Source: an uncultured Oscillospiraceae bacterium
GTDB taxonomy: Bacteria > Bacillota > Clostridia > Oscillospirales > Oscillospiraceae
DNA length: 55,697 bases
Direction of reading: 5' to 3'
Assembly: GCA_944387635.1 (NCBI GenBank)
Contig: CALXFT010000005.1
Coordinates: 1 to 55,697, forward strand
Below, piece after piece: positions 42,344-50,638 of this stretch. Below the pieces are notes generated by a model. That model was not told the origin of the DNA. It ran no database searches and worked only from the letters and a program-made list of their open reading frames with translations. Position 1 is the first letter of the stretch. The number at the start of each line of letters is the position of its first letter. The position numbers were made by a program, and so were the translations under genes.

Positions 42344-42361
42344 TAGTTTTTTCCAAAACCC

Positions 42362-42390
42362 TTGCCAGAATGGCATATGTCTGGTACACT
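42362..42390 (+). promoter_or_regulatory. Promoter of rsmE
   Basis: TTGCCA (42362-42367), 17-bp spacer, TACACT (42385-42390). Confidence 0.6.
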
Positions 42391-42412
42391 AACAAAAACG
42401 GAGGTAGATGCT

Positions 42413-43141
42413 ATGGTACGTTTCTTTGTGGACCCGGAGGAAATGCAGCCGGATTTTTTGGTGCTGACGGGAGAAAATGCCCAGCATGCCAAGGTGCTGC
42501 GGCTGAAAAACGGAGAGCAGGTGCTGGTGTGCGACGGGCAGGGGAGGGAATGTCTCTGTACGGTCAGCGACGTCAGTCCCGGTCAAATCAGCCTGGTGGT
42601 CAACCGGCGGCAGGACTCGGCGTCTGAAGCGGCTGTTCAGGTCAGCGTCTATATGGCCTATCCCAAGGCGGACAAACTGGAGCATGTGATCCAGAAGGCT
42701 ACAGAGCTTGGAGCCTGGGAGATTGTGGCGTTTCCGTCGGCCCGGTGTGTTTCCCGGCCCGATGAGAAGAGCTTGAAGAAAAAGCTGGAGCGCTGGCAGA
42801 AGATCGCGGCCTCTGCGGCCCAGCAGTCCGGCCGGGGCAGGATCCCGCAGGTGGCGACTGTGGGGAGCTTCCGGGAGGCTCTGGACCGGGGCGGGAAGGC
42901 AGATAAGGCTTTGCTCTTCTATGAAAATGAAGATCAAAAGACCCTGAAACAGGCTCTGCGGGGGACATATACTACGGTCAGCTTACTGACAGGCCCGGAA
43001 GGCGGTCTGGAGATCGCGGAGGTGGAGCAGGCGGTTCAGGCGGGGTTCCAGGTCTGCACCCTGGGAAAACGGATTCTGCGGTGTGAGACGGCTCCGCTCT
43101 GCGCTCTGTCCGCGGTCATGTATGATGCGGGGGAATTTTGA
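42413..43141 (+). CDS. rsmE: 16S rRNA (uracil-1498-N3)-methyltransferase
   Basis: A 242-residue SPOUT methyltransferase. The N-terminal PUA-like part begins MVRFFVDPEE, and the C-terminal trefoil knot carries TGPEGGLEIAEV and LGKRILRCETAPL, the SAM-binding loops of RsmE. KADKLEHVIQKATELG is also diagnostic. The ATG at 42413 is preceded by GGAGG; the in-frame codons from 42362 overlap the promoter. It appears monocistronic. Confidence 0.94.
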   Translation: MVRFFVDPEEMQPDFLVLTGENAQHAKVLRLKNGEQVLVCDGQGRECLCTVSDVSPGQISLVVNRRQDSASEAAVQVSVYMAYPKADKLEHVIQKATELGAWEIVAFPSARCVSRPDEKSLKKKLERWQKIAASAAQQSGRGRIPQVATVGSFREALDRGGKADKALLFYENEDQKTLKQALRGTYTTVSLLTGPEGGLEIAEVEQAVQAGFQVCTLGKRILRCETAPLCALSAVMYDAGEF

Positions 43142-43230
43142 TCCGTCTCAAAAACTGTATCGGAAATGCACCTGGAAGTTTAAGGATAGCGTTTTAGGCA
43201 CTCACAAAAAAGAAACCAAGGAGCTTGATT

Positions 43231-44067
43231 ATGAGAAAGATTATAAAGATCGATGAGCAGGACGCGTTACAGTGCCTGTATTCACAGGATTGGGAATATT
43301 ATGACTACGGGAATTGTAAAAGACATCTGCAAATGCTTTTTCCCTATAGGCCAGATATGAGTTCCGAAGAGAAATATCCGCTGATTTTATTCATCCCAGG
43401 ATCCGCGTGGCATAAGCAAGAGATGTATAACGATATCCCGCAATACGCTGCCCTTGCAAAACGAGGCTTTGTTGTAGCGGCCATGGAGTACCGTGAATCG
43501 GATATCGCTCCGTTTCCGGCGCAAGTAGAGGACGTATGCCATGCGCTCCGATTTATTCCAACCATTGCGAATCACTTTCCTATAGACACTTCGAGAATCT
43601 TTCTTATGGGCAATTCATCCGGTGGTCATATTGCGATGATGTCGATCCTTTTTCAAGCCCATGGTTTGTGTGAACAATTTCCGGAAATTTCGGGTGTTAT
43701 ATCGGAAAGCGGCTCAACGGATTTATTGATCTGTGCCAAAGAACCGCTTCCGCCATGGATGAAAACACGTCCTAGCGCTGTGCTGCTTGGTGTAGATCAT
43801 ATTGAAGGAAATGAAGCGCTGGCACAGAAAGCATCCTGCGCAATGTATATTACGGAAGAAATCACACTTCCCCCCATTCTTTTGATCCACAGTGAATGCG
43901 ATCCCATGGTCTCAGTGGAAAATAGCAGAACATTACATGATATACTGGCGGATAATCATCATGAAGTTTCCTATTATGAGATTGAAGGCTGTAAAGCTCA
44001 TGGCGGCGCGGTCTTTTATGACAGCCGGATATTGGATATTATTCAGGACTTTTGCGAAAAAGCCTGA
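43231..44067 (+). CDS. Alpha/beta hydrolase (esterase/lipase-like)
   Basis: A 278-residue cytoplasmic hydrolase of the BD-FAE/HSL-like group. The triad can be read as Ser129 in MGNSSGGH, Asp224 in HSECDPMV and His257 in CKAHGG. The oxyanion region is FIPGSAWHKQ. AAGGAG precedes the ATG at 43231. It may be a carbohydrate or carboxyl esterase; the substrate is not visible. Confidence 0.83.
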   Translation: MRKIIKIDEQDALQCLYSQDWEYYDYGNCKRHLQMLFPYRPDMSSEEKYPLILFIPGSAWHKQEMYNDIPQYAALAKRGFVVAAMEYRESDIAPFPAQVEDVCHALRFIPTIANHFPIDTSRIFLMGNSSGGHIAMMSILFQAHGLCEQFPEISGVISESGSTDLLICAKEPLPPWMKTRPSAVLLGVDHIEGNEALAQKASCAMYITEEITLPPILLIHSECDPMVSVENSRTLHDILADNHHEVSYYEIEGCKAHGGAVFYDSRILDIIQDFCEKA

Positions 44068-44153
44068 CAAATGGATTTCACCTGAGGGTGCCGGACAAAA
44101 AGCTTCCCGTTTCGTCCGGCACCGAAAGTTCCATATATAAGAATCACCGGACG

Positions 44154-44999
44154 CTATTCGGATTTGCGGATGGTTACGCCTGAGGACATGCCGCTGATGT
44201 CAATCTCGCAGCGGCCGTCACCACAGATGTAGCGTCCGTCCCGGCGGGTCGTTTTAAAATCTGTAACGAAGTCGTTGCTCAAACTGTCCATGTTGATTGT
44301 GAAACCTGCGTCACTTGGCAGAACCAGTTCCAGAGAACCGGACGCGCTGTCCATTTGGAGCTCTTTGGGGGTATTGGACAAGCTCCCGCGGAAATCTCCG
44401 GAGGCGGCGTCCATGTCCAGCTCCTGCAAAGTGCCGGAGTAATCCACGCTTCCGGATGCGGTATCGATGTCTAGCTCCTGTACGGCGCAGTTTTCAAAGA
44501 GCATATCTGTGCTGGCGGAATCCACGTCAACCTCGTAAACGGTCAGATCCCTGGCGAAAACGTCGGCGGAGGCGGTATCCAGCTCCAGTTCGTGACAGAC
44601 CCAGTCCCGCGGGAAGGTGATGGTCAGATCCTTGCTGGAATCACTGCCCAGCTGAATGCCCCAAAACCTTCTCTTTCGGAAGCTTTGAATGTTCAGCTTT
44701 CCGTTCCGAATTTTCCAGCACAGCGCGTGGTCTTCATCTTCGGCGCCGTCTTCACGGATCCAAATGGCGTCTACGTCTCCGGCCTGAATGGTGATGGTTC
44801 CGGAAGACCAGTCAATATCCAGAGCGGATACATCGCCGGGGGAGAGCTGGATGCTTTCACCCAGGACCAGCGGCGTCATGGTGCTGTCCTCTGCTCCCCA
44901 CATACGGTAGGGAAAAGCTAAGCCGAAAATCAAAGCGCACAGCAGAATCAGAATCACGGCGCTCCAAATGCAGATGCGGGCGATCGTGTATCGTTTCAT
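44154..44999 (-). CDS. DUF4097-family surface beta-repeat protein
   Basis: A 281-residue protein. One N-terminal membrane helix (7-27) is followed by an external beta-helix of short repeats such as LELDTASADV, VDVDSASTDM and LDIDTASGSV, the DUF4097 (adhesin-like) pattern. It follows the HAAS protein with overlapping ATG/TGA, and the PadR-HAAS-DUF4097 trio is a common envelope-stress-like module. Two adjacent ATG codons compete; I chose the second, 7 nt from GGAGG. Confidence 0.85.
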   Translation of the reverse strand: MKRYTIARICIWSAVILILLCALIFGLAFPYRMWGAEDSTMTPLVLGESIQLSPGDVSALDIDWSSGTITIQAGDVDAIWIREDGAEDEDHALCWKIRNGKLNIQSFRKRRFWGIQLGSDSSKDLTITFPRDWVCHELELDTASADVFARDLTVYEVDVDSASTDMLFENCAVQELDIDTASGSVDYSGTLQELDMDAASGDFRGSLSNTPKELQMDSASGSLELVLPSDAGFTINMDSLSNDFVTDFKTTRRDGRYICGDGRCEIDISGMSSGVTIRKSE

Positions 45000-45625
45000 C
45001 ATTTGGCCTCCTTTAGCTCCAGAATGGCAATGACCAACTGCCTGACGGCGGCGGTGATGGGGAAGATGAGCCAGGTGATGTGCCAAGCGCCCAGCAGGAA
45101 ACTGGTCAGAAAGTAAGCGGCCAGACCCACGGTCCAGATCAGGGTGCCGACACTGCCGCGGAGGGCGTTCTCAGGCTGTTCGTCAGGAGTTTTGACGTCC
45201 GATTTGGATGGGGACTCTTTCCCGCCGAGCATCATCAATACCGTCGCCACGGCAACCATTGCCAGAGTTCCGCATAAGCCCAGAGTATCCAGGCCAAAAT
45301 CACTGCAAATGATCAGCGGGACCATGCATAGGATATACAGCGCCACGGCAACGGCCCGGAAAACCTTCTTTCGCGGTGTGTCCTCCGGCATCGGGCGCTT
45401 TCCGGGAACCGGCCCGGAGGGGATATCCTTAGTCTGCCCCAAAATGGCGTTGATATCTCCAATGCCGGAAATAGCCAATCGATAGGCGGCCTCCGGCGCT
45501 TTGCCCTGGGCGATCAGGTCGTCGTAACGATCCAGGGTATTTTGCAGGATCTCCTGTTTGATGTCCTCGCAATCCGCGGCTCCCGCAAAGAGAAGATCCA
45601 CATATTGGATCAGCTGCTGTCTCAT
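44999..45625 (-). CDS. HAAS/DUF1700-domain membrane protein
   Basis: A 208-residue protein. The N-terminal soluble HAAS domain (EIKQEIL-like CEDIKQEILQNTLDRYDD, ISGIGDINAIL) is followed by four membrane helices. HAAS proteins are thought to work as membrane partners of PadR regulators. It overlaps padR by 4 nt. Confidence 0.82.
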   Translation of the reverse strand: MRQQLIQYVDLLFAGAADCEDIKQEILQNTLDRYDDLIAQGKAPEAAYRLAISGIGDINAILGQTKDIPSGPVPGKRPMPEDTPRKKVFRAVAVALYILCMVPLIICSDFGLDTLGLCGTLAMVAVATVLMMLGGKESPSKSDVKTPDEQPENALRGSVGTLIWTVGLAAYFLTSFLLGAWHITWLIFPITAAVRQLVIAILELKEAK

Positions 45626-45960
45626 ATCCGCTCCTCCAATTCCAAAAGTTTATCCATGATTTCCTTGGTTTCCCGCCATTCCTCCAACAGACGATGACAG
45701 GCATCCCGGCCTTCGGCGGTGATGGTGTAGTAACGCCGCCGGGCGCCGGCTCCGGATTGCCCCCAATAGGAGGCGATGTAGTTTAGCTCCTCCAGCCGAC
45801 GGAAAGCTGTGTACAGCGTGGCTTCCTTCAATTCAAACCGCCCGGAGGAGAGGGTGGAGATGGTTTTGTTGATCTCATACCCATAGCTGTCTCCACGCAG
45901 AAGCCGGGCCAGGATAATGGCGTCCGTATGGCCCCGGATCAGATCGCCGGCAATGGACAT
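45622..45960 (-). CDS. PadR-family transcriptional repressor
   Basis: A 112-residue winged-helix protein with the PadR signatures DSYGYEINKTI, KEATLYTAFRRLEE and RRRYYTITAEGR. The ATG at 45960 is 6 nt after GGAGGG; another in-frame ATG at 45966 is too close. It is the first gene of the operon, and its operator overlaps its own -35. Confidence 0.9.
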   Translation of the reverse strand: MSIAGDLIRGHTDAIILARLLRGDSYGYEINKTISTLSSGRFELKEATLYTAFRRLEELNYIASYWGQSGAGARRRYYTITAEGRDACHRLLEEWRETKEIMDKLLELEERI

Positions 45961-45982
45961 GCGCATCCCTCCTTCTGATGCT

Positions 45983-46019
45983 ATGATAGCATGAAATACC
46001 TCGCCTGTCAAGGTACTTC
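45983..46019 (-). promoter_or_regulatory. Promoter and inverted-repeat operator of the padR operon
   Basis: Minus strand: TTGACA (46011-46006), 17-bp spacer, TATCAT (45988-45983). The inverted repeat gaaatacct (45993-46001) / aggtacttc (46011-46019), 8 of 9 paired, straddles the -35. Confidence 0.8.
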
Positions 46020-46071
46020 GCAAAACGAATCTATCAAACGGCACGATGCGGCCCACGGTCAAAATCGGGAC

Positions 46072-46100
46072 TGTTCAAAACAGAAATCATCTGCTATAAT
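46072..46100 (+). promoter_or_regulatory. Candidate promoter of the AEC transporter
   Basis: TGTTCA (46072-46077), 17-bp spacer, TATAAT (46095-46100). The leader would contain hairpin element B. Confidence 0.45.
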
Positions 46101-46106
46101 AATGTC

Positions 46107-46194
46107 TGCTGAATCAGTCTCTTTGCGGCTGATTTCCCCGCCGCCAGGTGCGCAATGCCATAAAAACGGCACTATAAACCGTTTTTATGGCATT
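46107..46194. repeat. Tripartite hairpin element, copy B
   Basis: Same plan as 23102-23182: a first stem (aatcag 46112-46117 with ctgatt 46129-46134), a GC linker (ccccgccgcc) and a perfect 16-bp stem (46154-46169 with 46179-46194, 9-nt loop). The core aaaacgg/ccgttttt is shared with copy A, while the outer stem bases differ but still pair. Confidence 0.7.
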
Positions 46195-46266
46195 CAGACA
46201 GGAATCCATGCAAATCAGATACGCTAAAGTTATTATAAAAGAATCCATTACGAAAAGAGGAAAAAC

Positions 46267-47187
46267 ATGGAGCTGGAAGGACTTTTGGATCTTCAAATCA
46301 TGATGTTTTTGCTGATGGCCCTGGGCGCCTATCTGCGGAAGAAAAACATCATCACAAAAGACGGAAAGAATATGCTCACGGATCTGGTCATCGATGTGAT
46401 CCTGCCTTGCAACATCGTTGCCTCCTTCTGCGTGGAGCTGGAAATGCAGACCTTAAAAGCGAGTCTGAGCGTGCTGCTGATCTCCACCTTGCTGCAGCTA
46501 TTGTGCACCTTTCTCAGCGCGTTCTGCTATGGCGGGGTCCCAAAGGAAAAGCGGGTTATTATGCAGTATGGCACCGTTTGTTCCAACGCCGCGTTCCTCG
46601 GCAATCCGGTGGTGGAAGGTCTCTACGGCTCCCTGGGACTGCTGTATGCTTCGATTTACTTAATTCCGCAGCGGATCGTAATGTGGTCGGCGGGAATCTC
46701 CTATTTTACGGAGCAGCCCAGCAAGAGGGAAGTGCTGAAAAAGGTGGTCACCCATCCGTGCATCAGCGCGGTTGCCATTGGCCTGGTTTTGATGCTTACA
46801 GGGGCGCCGCTTCCCGGATTCCTGGACCGGGGGATACGGACCTTGGGCAACTGTACCACTGCCATGACCATGCTCTTGATCGGCTCCATCCTCGCGGACG
46901 CCAACTGCAAGCGTCTGGTGACGCCGCTGACCTTGGTGTATTCCGCCATCCGGCTCCTGGGGATCCCCCTGGTGGTCATGGCCGGATGCGCGCTGTTCCA
47001 TATCGACGCCACGGCGGCTGGCGTCTGCGTGGTGCTGGCGGCCATGCCCGCCGGAAGCATCACCGCTATTTTGGCGGCAAAGTATCACGGTGATGAGGTC
47101 TTTGCCAGCCAGTGTGTGGTGTTTTCCACCTTGCTGTCTATGATTTTGCTGCCGCTGTGGCAGATTGTTTTGCGCATGGTATTCTGA
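46267..47187 (+). CDS. AEC-family transporter (auxin efflux carrier type)
   Basis: A 306-residue membrane protein with about ten helices in two halves of the AEC fold. Typical parts are LRKKNIITKDGKNML, the crossover NAAFLGNPVVEGLYG and VLAAMPAGSITAILAAKY. Bacterial members often move organic acids such as malate. AAAGAGG precedes the ATG. It ends in a strong terminator. Confidence 0.9.
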   Translation: MELEGLLDLQIMMFLLMALGAYLRKKNIITKDGKNMLTDLVIDVILPCNIVASFCVELEMQTLKASLSVLLISTLLQLLCTFLSAFCYGGVPKEKRVIMQYGTVCSNAAFLGNPVVEGLYGSLGLLYASIYLIPQRIVMWSAGISYFTEQPSKREVLKKVVTHPCISAVAIGLVLMLTGAPLPGFLDRGIRTLGNCTTAMTMLLIGSILADANCKRLVTPLTLVYSAIRLLGIPLVVMAGCALFHIDATAAGVCVVLAAMPAGSITAILAAKYHGDEVFASQCVVFSTLLSMILLPLWQIVLRMVF

Positions 47188-47277
47188 CCGAGACAGGACC
47201 TTTTGCCCCATCCGTGGAGTCCAAAAAGTTTTCTCGGTGACTCGCGCAAGCTTGCTGTTCTGTGTATCCTTTATAGG

Positions 47278-47346
47278 GAACCTCCGGTTTGATTGGGTTG
47301 TATCATCTGCCAAGATGCGGCTCAATCAAATCGTGAGGTTCTTTTT
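47278..47346 (+). terminator. Terminator after the AEC gene
   Basis: Long stem: gaacctc with gaggttc outside and tttgattg with caatcaaa inside, followed by T7. Confidence 0.85.
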
Positions 47347-47360
47347 TTCAGCCGCGCCTT

Positions 47361-47831
47361 TTACGAATTGGGGGTATGCTCCGCAGGCATGCCGTTGTTC
47401 AGAAACATTTGTATGGTCTGCAGGATCTGATCTTCGTCCAGGGGCTTGCCGTGCTTAATCAGGACGCGAATGGCGGAAAGCAAACCGCCGGAATAAAATG
47501 CCGCGAACCCCTCAAACTGCAGGGGGCTTAATCCTTGGTATTTTTTTCCCCGCTTGAGCACCTGCATGATATCCTGGGTAATGTGCGCAATGAGACTGTC
47601 ATAAAGCACCGGCGCAACGCTGCTGGCGTTGGCGTTTTGTACAAGGGCTTCGTGTGACCTCAGAAAACGGATGAACTCCCGGCTCATGTATAGAAAATAT
47701 TGGTTCACATCCTCTGTCATTACATCCGGAGGGAGCTGATCCTGAAAACTTCGGCAGATCTCCTTGGTGTAAAACTCAAAATACTCGTATTTATCGCCAA
47801 AGTGCTTGTAGAATGTTGTTCTGCGGATCAT
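47361..47831 (-). pseudogene. TetR/AcrR-family regulator, truncated inside its HTH
   Basis: The C-terminal ligand domain is normal, but the N-terminus begins at the recognition helix (AMIRRTTFYKHFGDKYE). The preceding helices, normally about 30 residues, are gone: upstream of 47831 the frame is unrelated sequence. An ATG at 47831 exists but has no ribosome binding site. It was probably the divergent repressor of the MMPL exporter. Confidence 0.78.
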
Positions 47832-48058
47832 GGCGCGCTGACCATGTTCACGCGGGTCCAACCGATTGCCAACGGATCCTGCAGCGGGCGTTGGATCTGC
47901 TTTACCGGACAGATGCGGACCACGCTGAACACCATTTCCTATACCGCGGAAAGTACGATTACGCAAGCGGCGTTAAAGCTGGTGTTTTACACACCCCAAG
48001 GAGACTATCAGGCTGTGGGACGGCCTTGGCCGAAAGCAAAAAGGAGGCAGGATTCGGT
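47832..48058 (+). other. Unrecognised fragment between TetR and MMPL
   Basis: All frames were inspected. One plus frame is open and continuous with MMPL (LLYRTDADHAEHHFLYRGKY), and another is open to 48062. Neither could be assigned. Probably a third gene fragment caught in the deletion. The ribosome binding site of MMPL (AAGGAGG 48041-48047) lies at its end. Confidence 0.4.
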
Positions 48059-50638
48059 ATGAGCCGGGAACATAAAAAAGAGGAAAAACCCAATCTGATG
48101 ACAAAGATCGCGACTGTCATCGTGGATAAGCGGAATCTGCTTTTCTTGCTGCTGATCATCGGCGTGGTATTTTCCTGTTTTTCACGAAATTGGGTAATGG
48201 TAGAAAATACACTGTCGGAATATCTGCCGGATGAATCCGAGTCCAGCATTGGGCTTGATATTATGGAGGACCAGTTTGTAACCTACGGCACAGCAAAGGT
48301 CATGGCTGCAAACATCTCCTTCCGTGAAGCGGAGCGTCTGGGCGAGGAACTGGCAGATCTGAACGGAATTCAAAGTGTTGTTTTTGACGACACGCAGGAG
48401 CATTACAACCATGTGTCCGCCCTTTATACCATAACCTTTGATTATCCGCAGACCGACGATCGATGTCTGACCGCGCTGGAGGAGGTCAAAGCTTATCTGT
48501 CCGGCTATGATATCTATGTTTCCACGGACCTGGGCAACGAGATTGCCGAGATCATTGACGCGGAGGTTCAGGTCATCATGGTGATTGTCGCCATAATCGT
48601 GGTGATCGTTCTGACCTTTACCACGCAGACCTACGCGGAGGTCCCGGTGCTTCTGCTGACCTTCCTGTCGGCCATGGTTCTCAACTCCGGAACCAATTTT
48701 CTTCTGGGGACCATTTCCTTTGTCTCCAATTCGGTTACAAGTATTTTGCAGCTGGCCCTGTCTCTGGATTATGCGGTCATTTTGCGCAACCGATTTAAGG
48801 AAGAGAACAAAAGCCTGGAGCTGCGGGAAGCCGTAATCGCCGCTTTGAGCAAGGCGGTTCCGGAGATCGGCGCCAGCTCTCTGACCACAATCGGCGGTCT
48901 GGTGGCCATGATGTTCATGCAGTTCAAGATCGGTCCGGACATGGCCGTATGCCTGATCAAGGCGATTTTCTTTTCCCTTCTGTCGGTGTTTCTCATTATG
49001 CCGGGACTGCTGATGATTTTCGGCCCCCTGATGAAAAAGACCCAGCATCGCAACTATGTTCCGAAGATTCCCTTTGTCGGGAAATTCGCGTATCAAACCC
49101 AAAAGATTATTCCGCCTATTTTTCTCCTGGTGATATTGGCAGGTTTTTTCGTTTCGTCAGACTGTCCCTATGTATACGGTTACGGTGAGATTGAGACGCC
49201 CACATTGAACGAAAGCCAAATCGCGGAAAACGCCATTTCCGACAATTTCGGCACAGAGAATTTTGTGGCGTTGGTGGTTCCCAAGGAGGATTACACCGTG
49301 GAAAAGCGGATGCTGGAGGAGCTTGAAAGCCATCCGGAGGTGGATTACACCATGGGGCTATCCAATGTGGAAGCCATGGACGGTTACATGCTTGCGGATA
49401 AGCTTACGCCCCGGGAATTCGCGGAACTGGCCGGGCTTGACTATGAACTGGCCCAGCTTGTCTATGCTGCCTACGCCGCTCAGGAAGGGGAGTACGGACA
49501 GGTCATCGGCAACATGTCCGGCTACAGCGTCTCCCTCATCGACATGATGCTGTTTGTATGTGATCAAGTGGACAGCGGCGTGGTAAATCTGGATGCGGAA
49601 GACGCGGACATGCTCCATGAGGCAAAGAACCAGATGGAAAGCGCGAAAAAGCAGCTGCAGGGCGATCAATACAACCGGGTTCTGATTTATCTGAATCTTC
49701 CGGAAGGCGGAGACGAGACCTACGACTTCCTGGATCAGATCCGTCAAATCGCGCGGACCCATTATCCTCAGGGAGAAATTTTCCTGGTAGGCGATTCCAC
49801 CGTAGAGCAGGACTTTAAGACCTCCTTCGCCACGGACAACACGGTGGTATCTGTGGTGTCGATGCTCATTGTTCTGGCGGTGCTTCTGTTCACCTTTAAG
49901 TCCGCCGCCATGCCGTTGCTGCTGATTCTGGTGATTCAGGGCTCCATCTGGATCAACTTCTCCATCCCTGTGCTGACCGGCACGCCCCTGTTCTTCATGA
50001 GCTATCTGGTGGTCAGCTCCATCCAGATGGGCGCGAACATTGACTATGCCATCGTCATTGCCAGTCGGTACACAGAGCTGAAAAATGAAATGGATCAAAG
50101 GGAGGCCATTATTGAAACCATGAATTTCGCGTTTCCCACCATCCTGACCTCCGGCACCATCTTGGCGGTGGCCGGAACTCTGATCGGCGTCATGACCTCC
50201 GAGGCTGCCATTGTCGGCATCGGACAGAGTCTGGGACGCGGCACCGTTATTTCCATGATCCTGGTTATGTTTATTCTGCCCCAGATTCTGCTGCTGGGCA
50301 GCCGCCTGGTGGACGCCACTTCCTTCTCCATGCCCACGGCAGCCATTCGCAGCAAATCTGCCAGGGGACGCGTCAGCGTATGTCTGCCAAAGCGAGAACA
50401 CCGGGAGCGTCTACGGAAGAAAAGACGTTGGCGGCATCGCCGGGCAGATGGAGCCCTATATTGCGACGGATATTTCGGAAAGCACCATGCAGCGGCTGAG
50501 AAGGCAGCTGGAGGAGCTGGACGCGCTGTTGGACCAGACCATGAACCATGCCGGAAACGGCATGAGTTCCCTCACCAACCGGCTCAACAGCATGGCTGGA
50601 AATGTGGGAAGCGCGGCTTCCGGACTGAAAGATATTGA
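48059..50638 (+). CDS. MMPL-family exporter with a replaced C-terminal end
   Basis: An 859-residue RND/MMPL-type membrane protein. The two MMPL halves each have an outer domain and a six-helix bundle; SLDYAVILRNRFKEE and GANIDYAIVIASRY hold the proton-relay Asp-Tyr pairs. True family sequence stops at about codon 773 (IRSKSARGRV, near 50376). The last 85 codons are the out-of-frame 5' part of the next gene. It may still be functional, since little of the core is lost. Substrate unknown; lipid or hydrophobic export is inferred from the family. Confidence 0.85.
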   Translation: MSREHKKEEKPNLMTKIATVIVDKRNLLFLLLIIGVVFSCFSRNWVMVENTLSEYLPDESESSIGLDIMEDQFVTYGTAKVMAANISFREAERLGEELADLNGIQSVVFDDTQEHYNHVSALYTITFDYPQTDDRCLTALEEVKAYLSGYDIYVSTDLGNEIAEIIDAEVQVIMVIVAIIVVIVLTFTTQTYAEVPVLLLTFLSAMVLNSGTNFLLGTISFVSNSVTSILQLALSLDYAVILRNRFKEENKSLELREAVIAALSKAVPEIGASSLTTIGGLVAMMFMQFKIGPDMAVCLIKAIFFSLLSVFLIMPGLLMIFGPLMKKTQHRNYVPKIPFVGKFAYQTQKIIPPIFLLVILAGFFVSSDCPYVYGYGEIETPTLNESQIAENAISDNFGTENFVALVVPKEDYTVEKRMLEELESHPEVDYTMGLSNVEAMDGYMLADKLTPREFAELAGLDYELAQLVYAAYAAQEGEYGQVIGNMSGYSVSLIDMMLFVCDQVDSGVVNLDAEDADMLHEAKNQMESAKKQLQGDQYNRVLIYLNLPEGGDETYDFLDQIRQIARTHYPQGEIFLVGDSTVEQDFKTSFATDNTVVSVVSMLIVLAVLLFTFKSAAMPLLLILVIQGSIWINFSIPVLTGTPLFFMSYLVVSSIQMGANIDYAIVIASRYTELKNEMDQREAIIETMNFAFPTILTSGTILAVAGTLIGVMTSEAAIVGIGQSLGRGTVISMILVMFILPQILLLGSRLVDATSFSMPTAAIRSKSARGRVSVCLPKREHRERLRKKRRWRHRRADGALYCDGYFGKHHAAAEKAAGGAGRAVGPDHEPCRKRHEFPHQPAQQHGWKCGKRGFRTERY

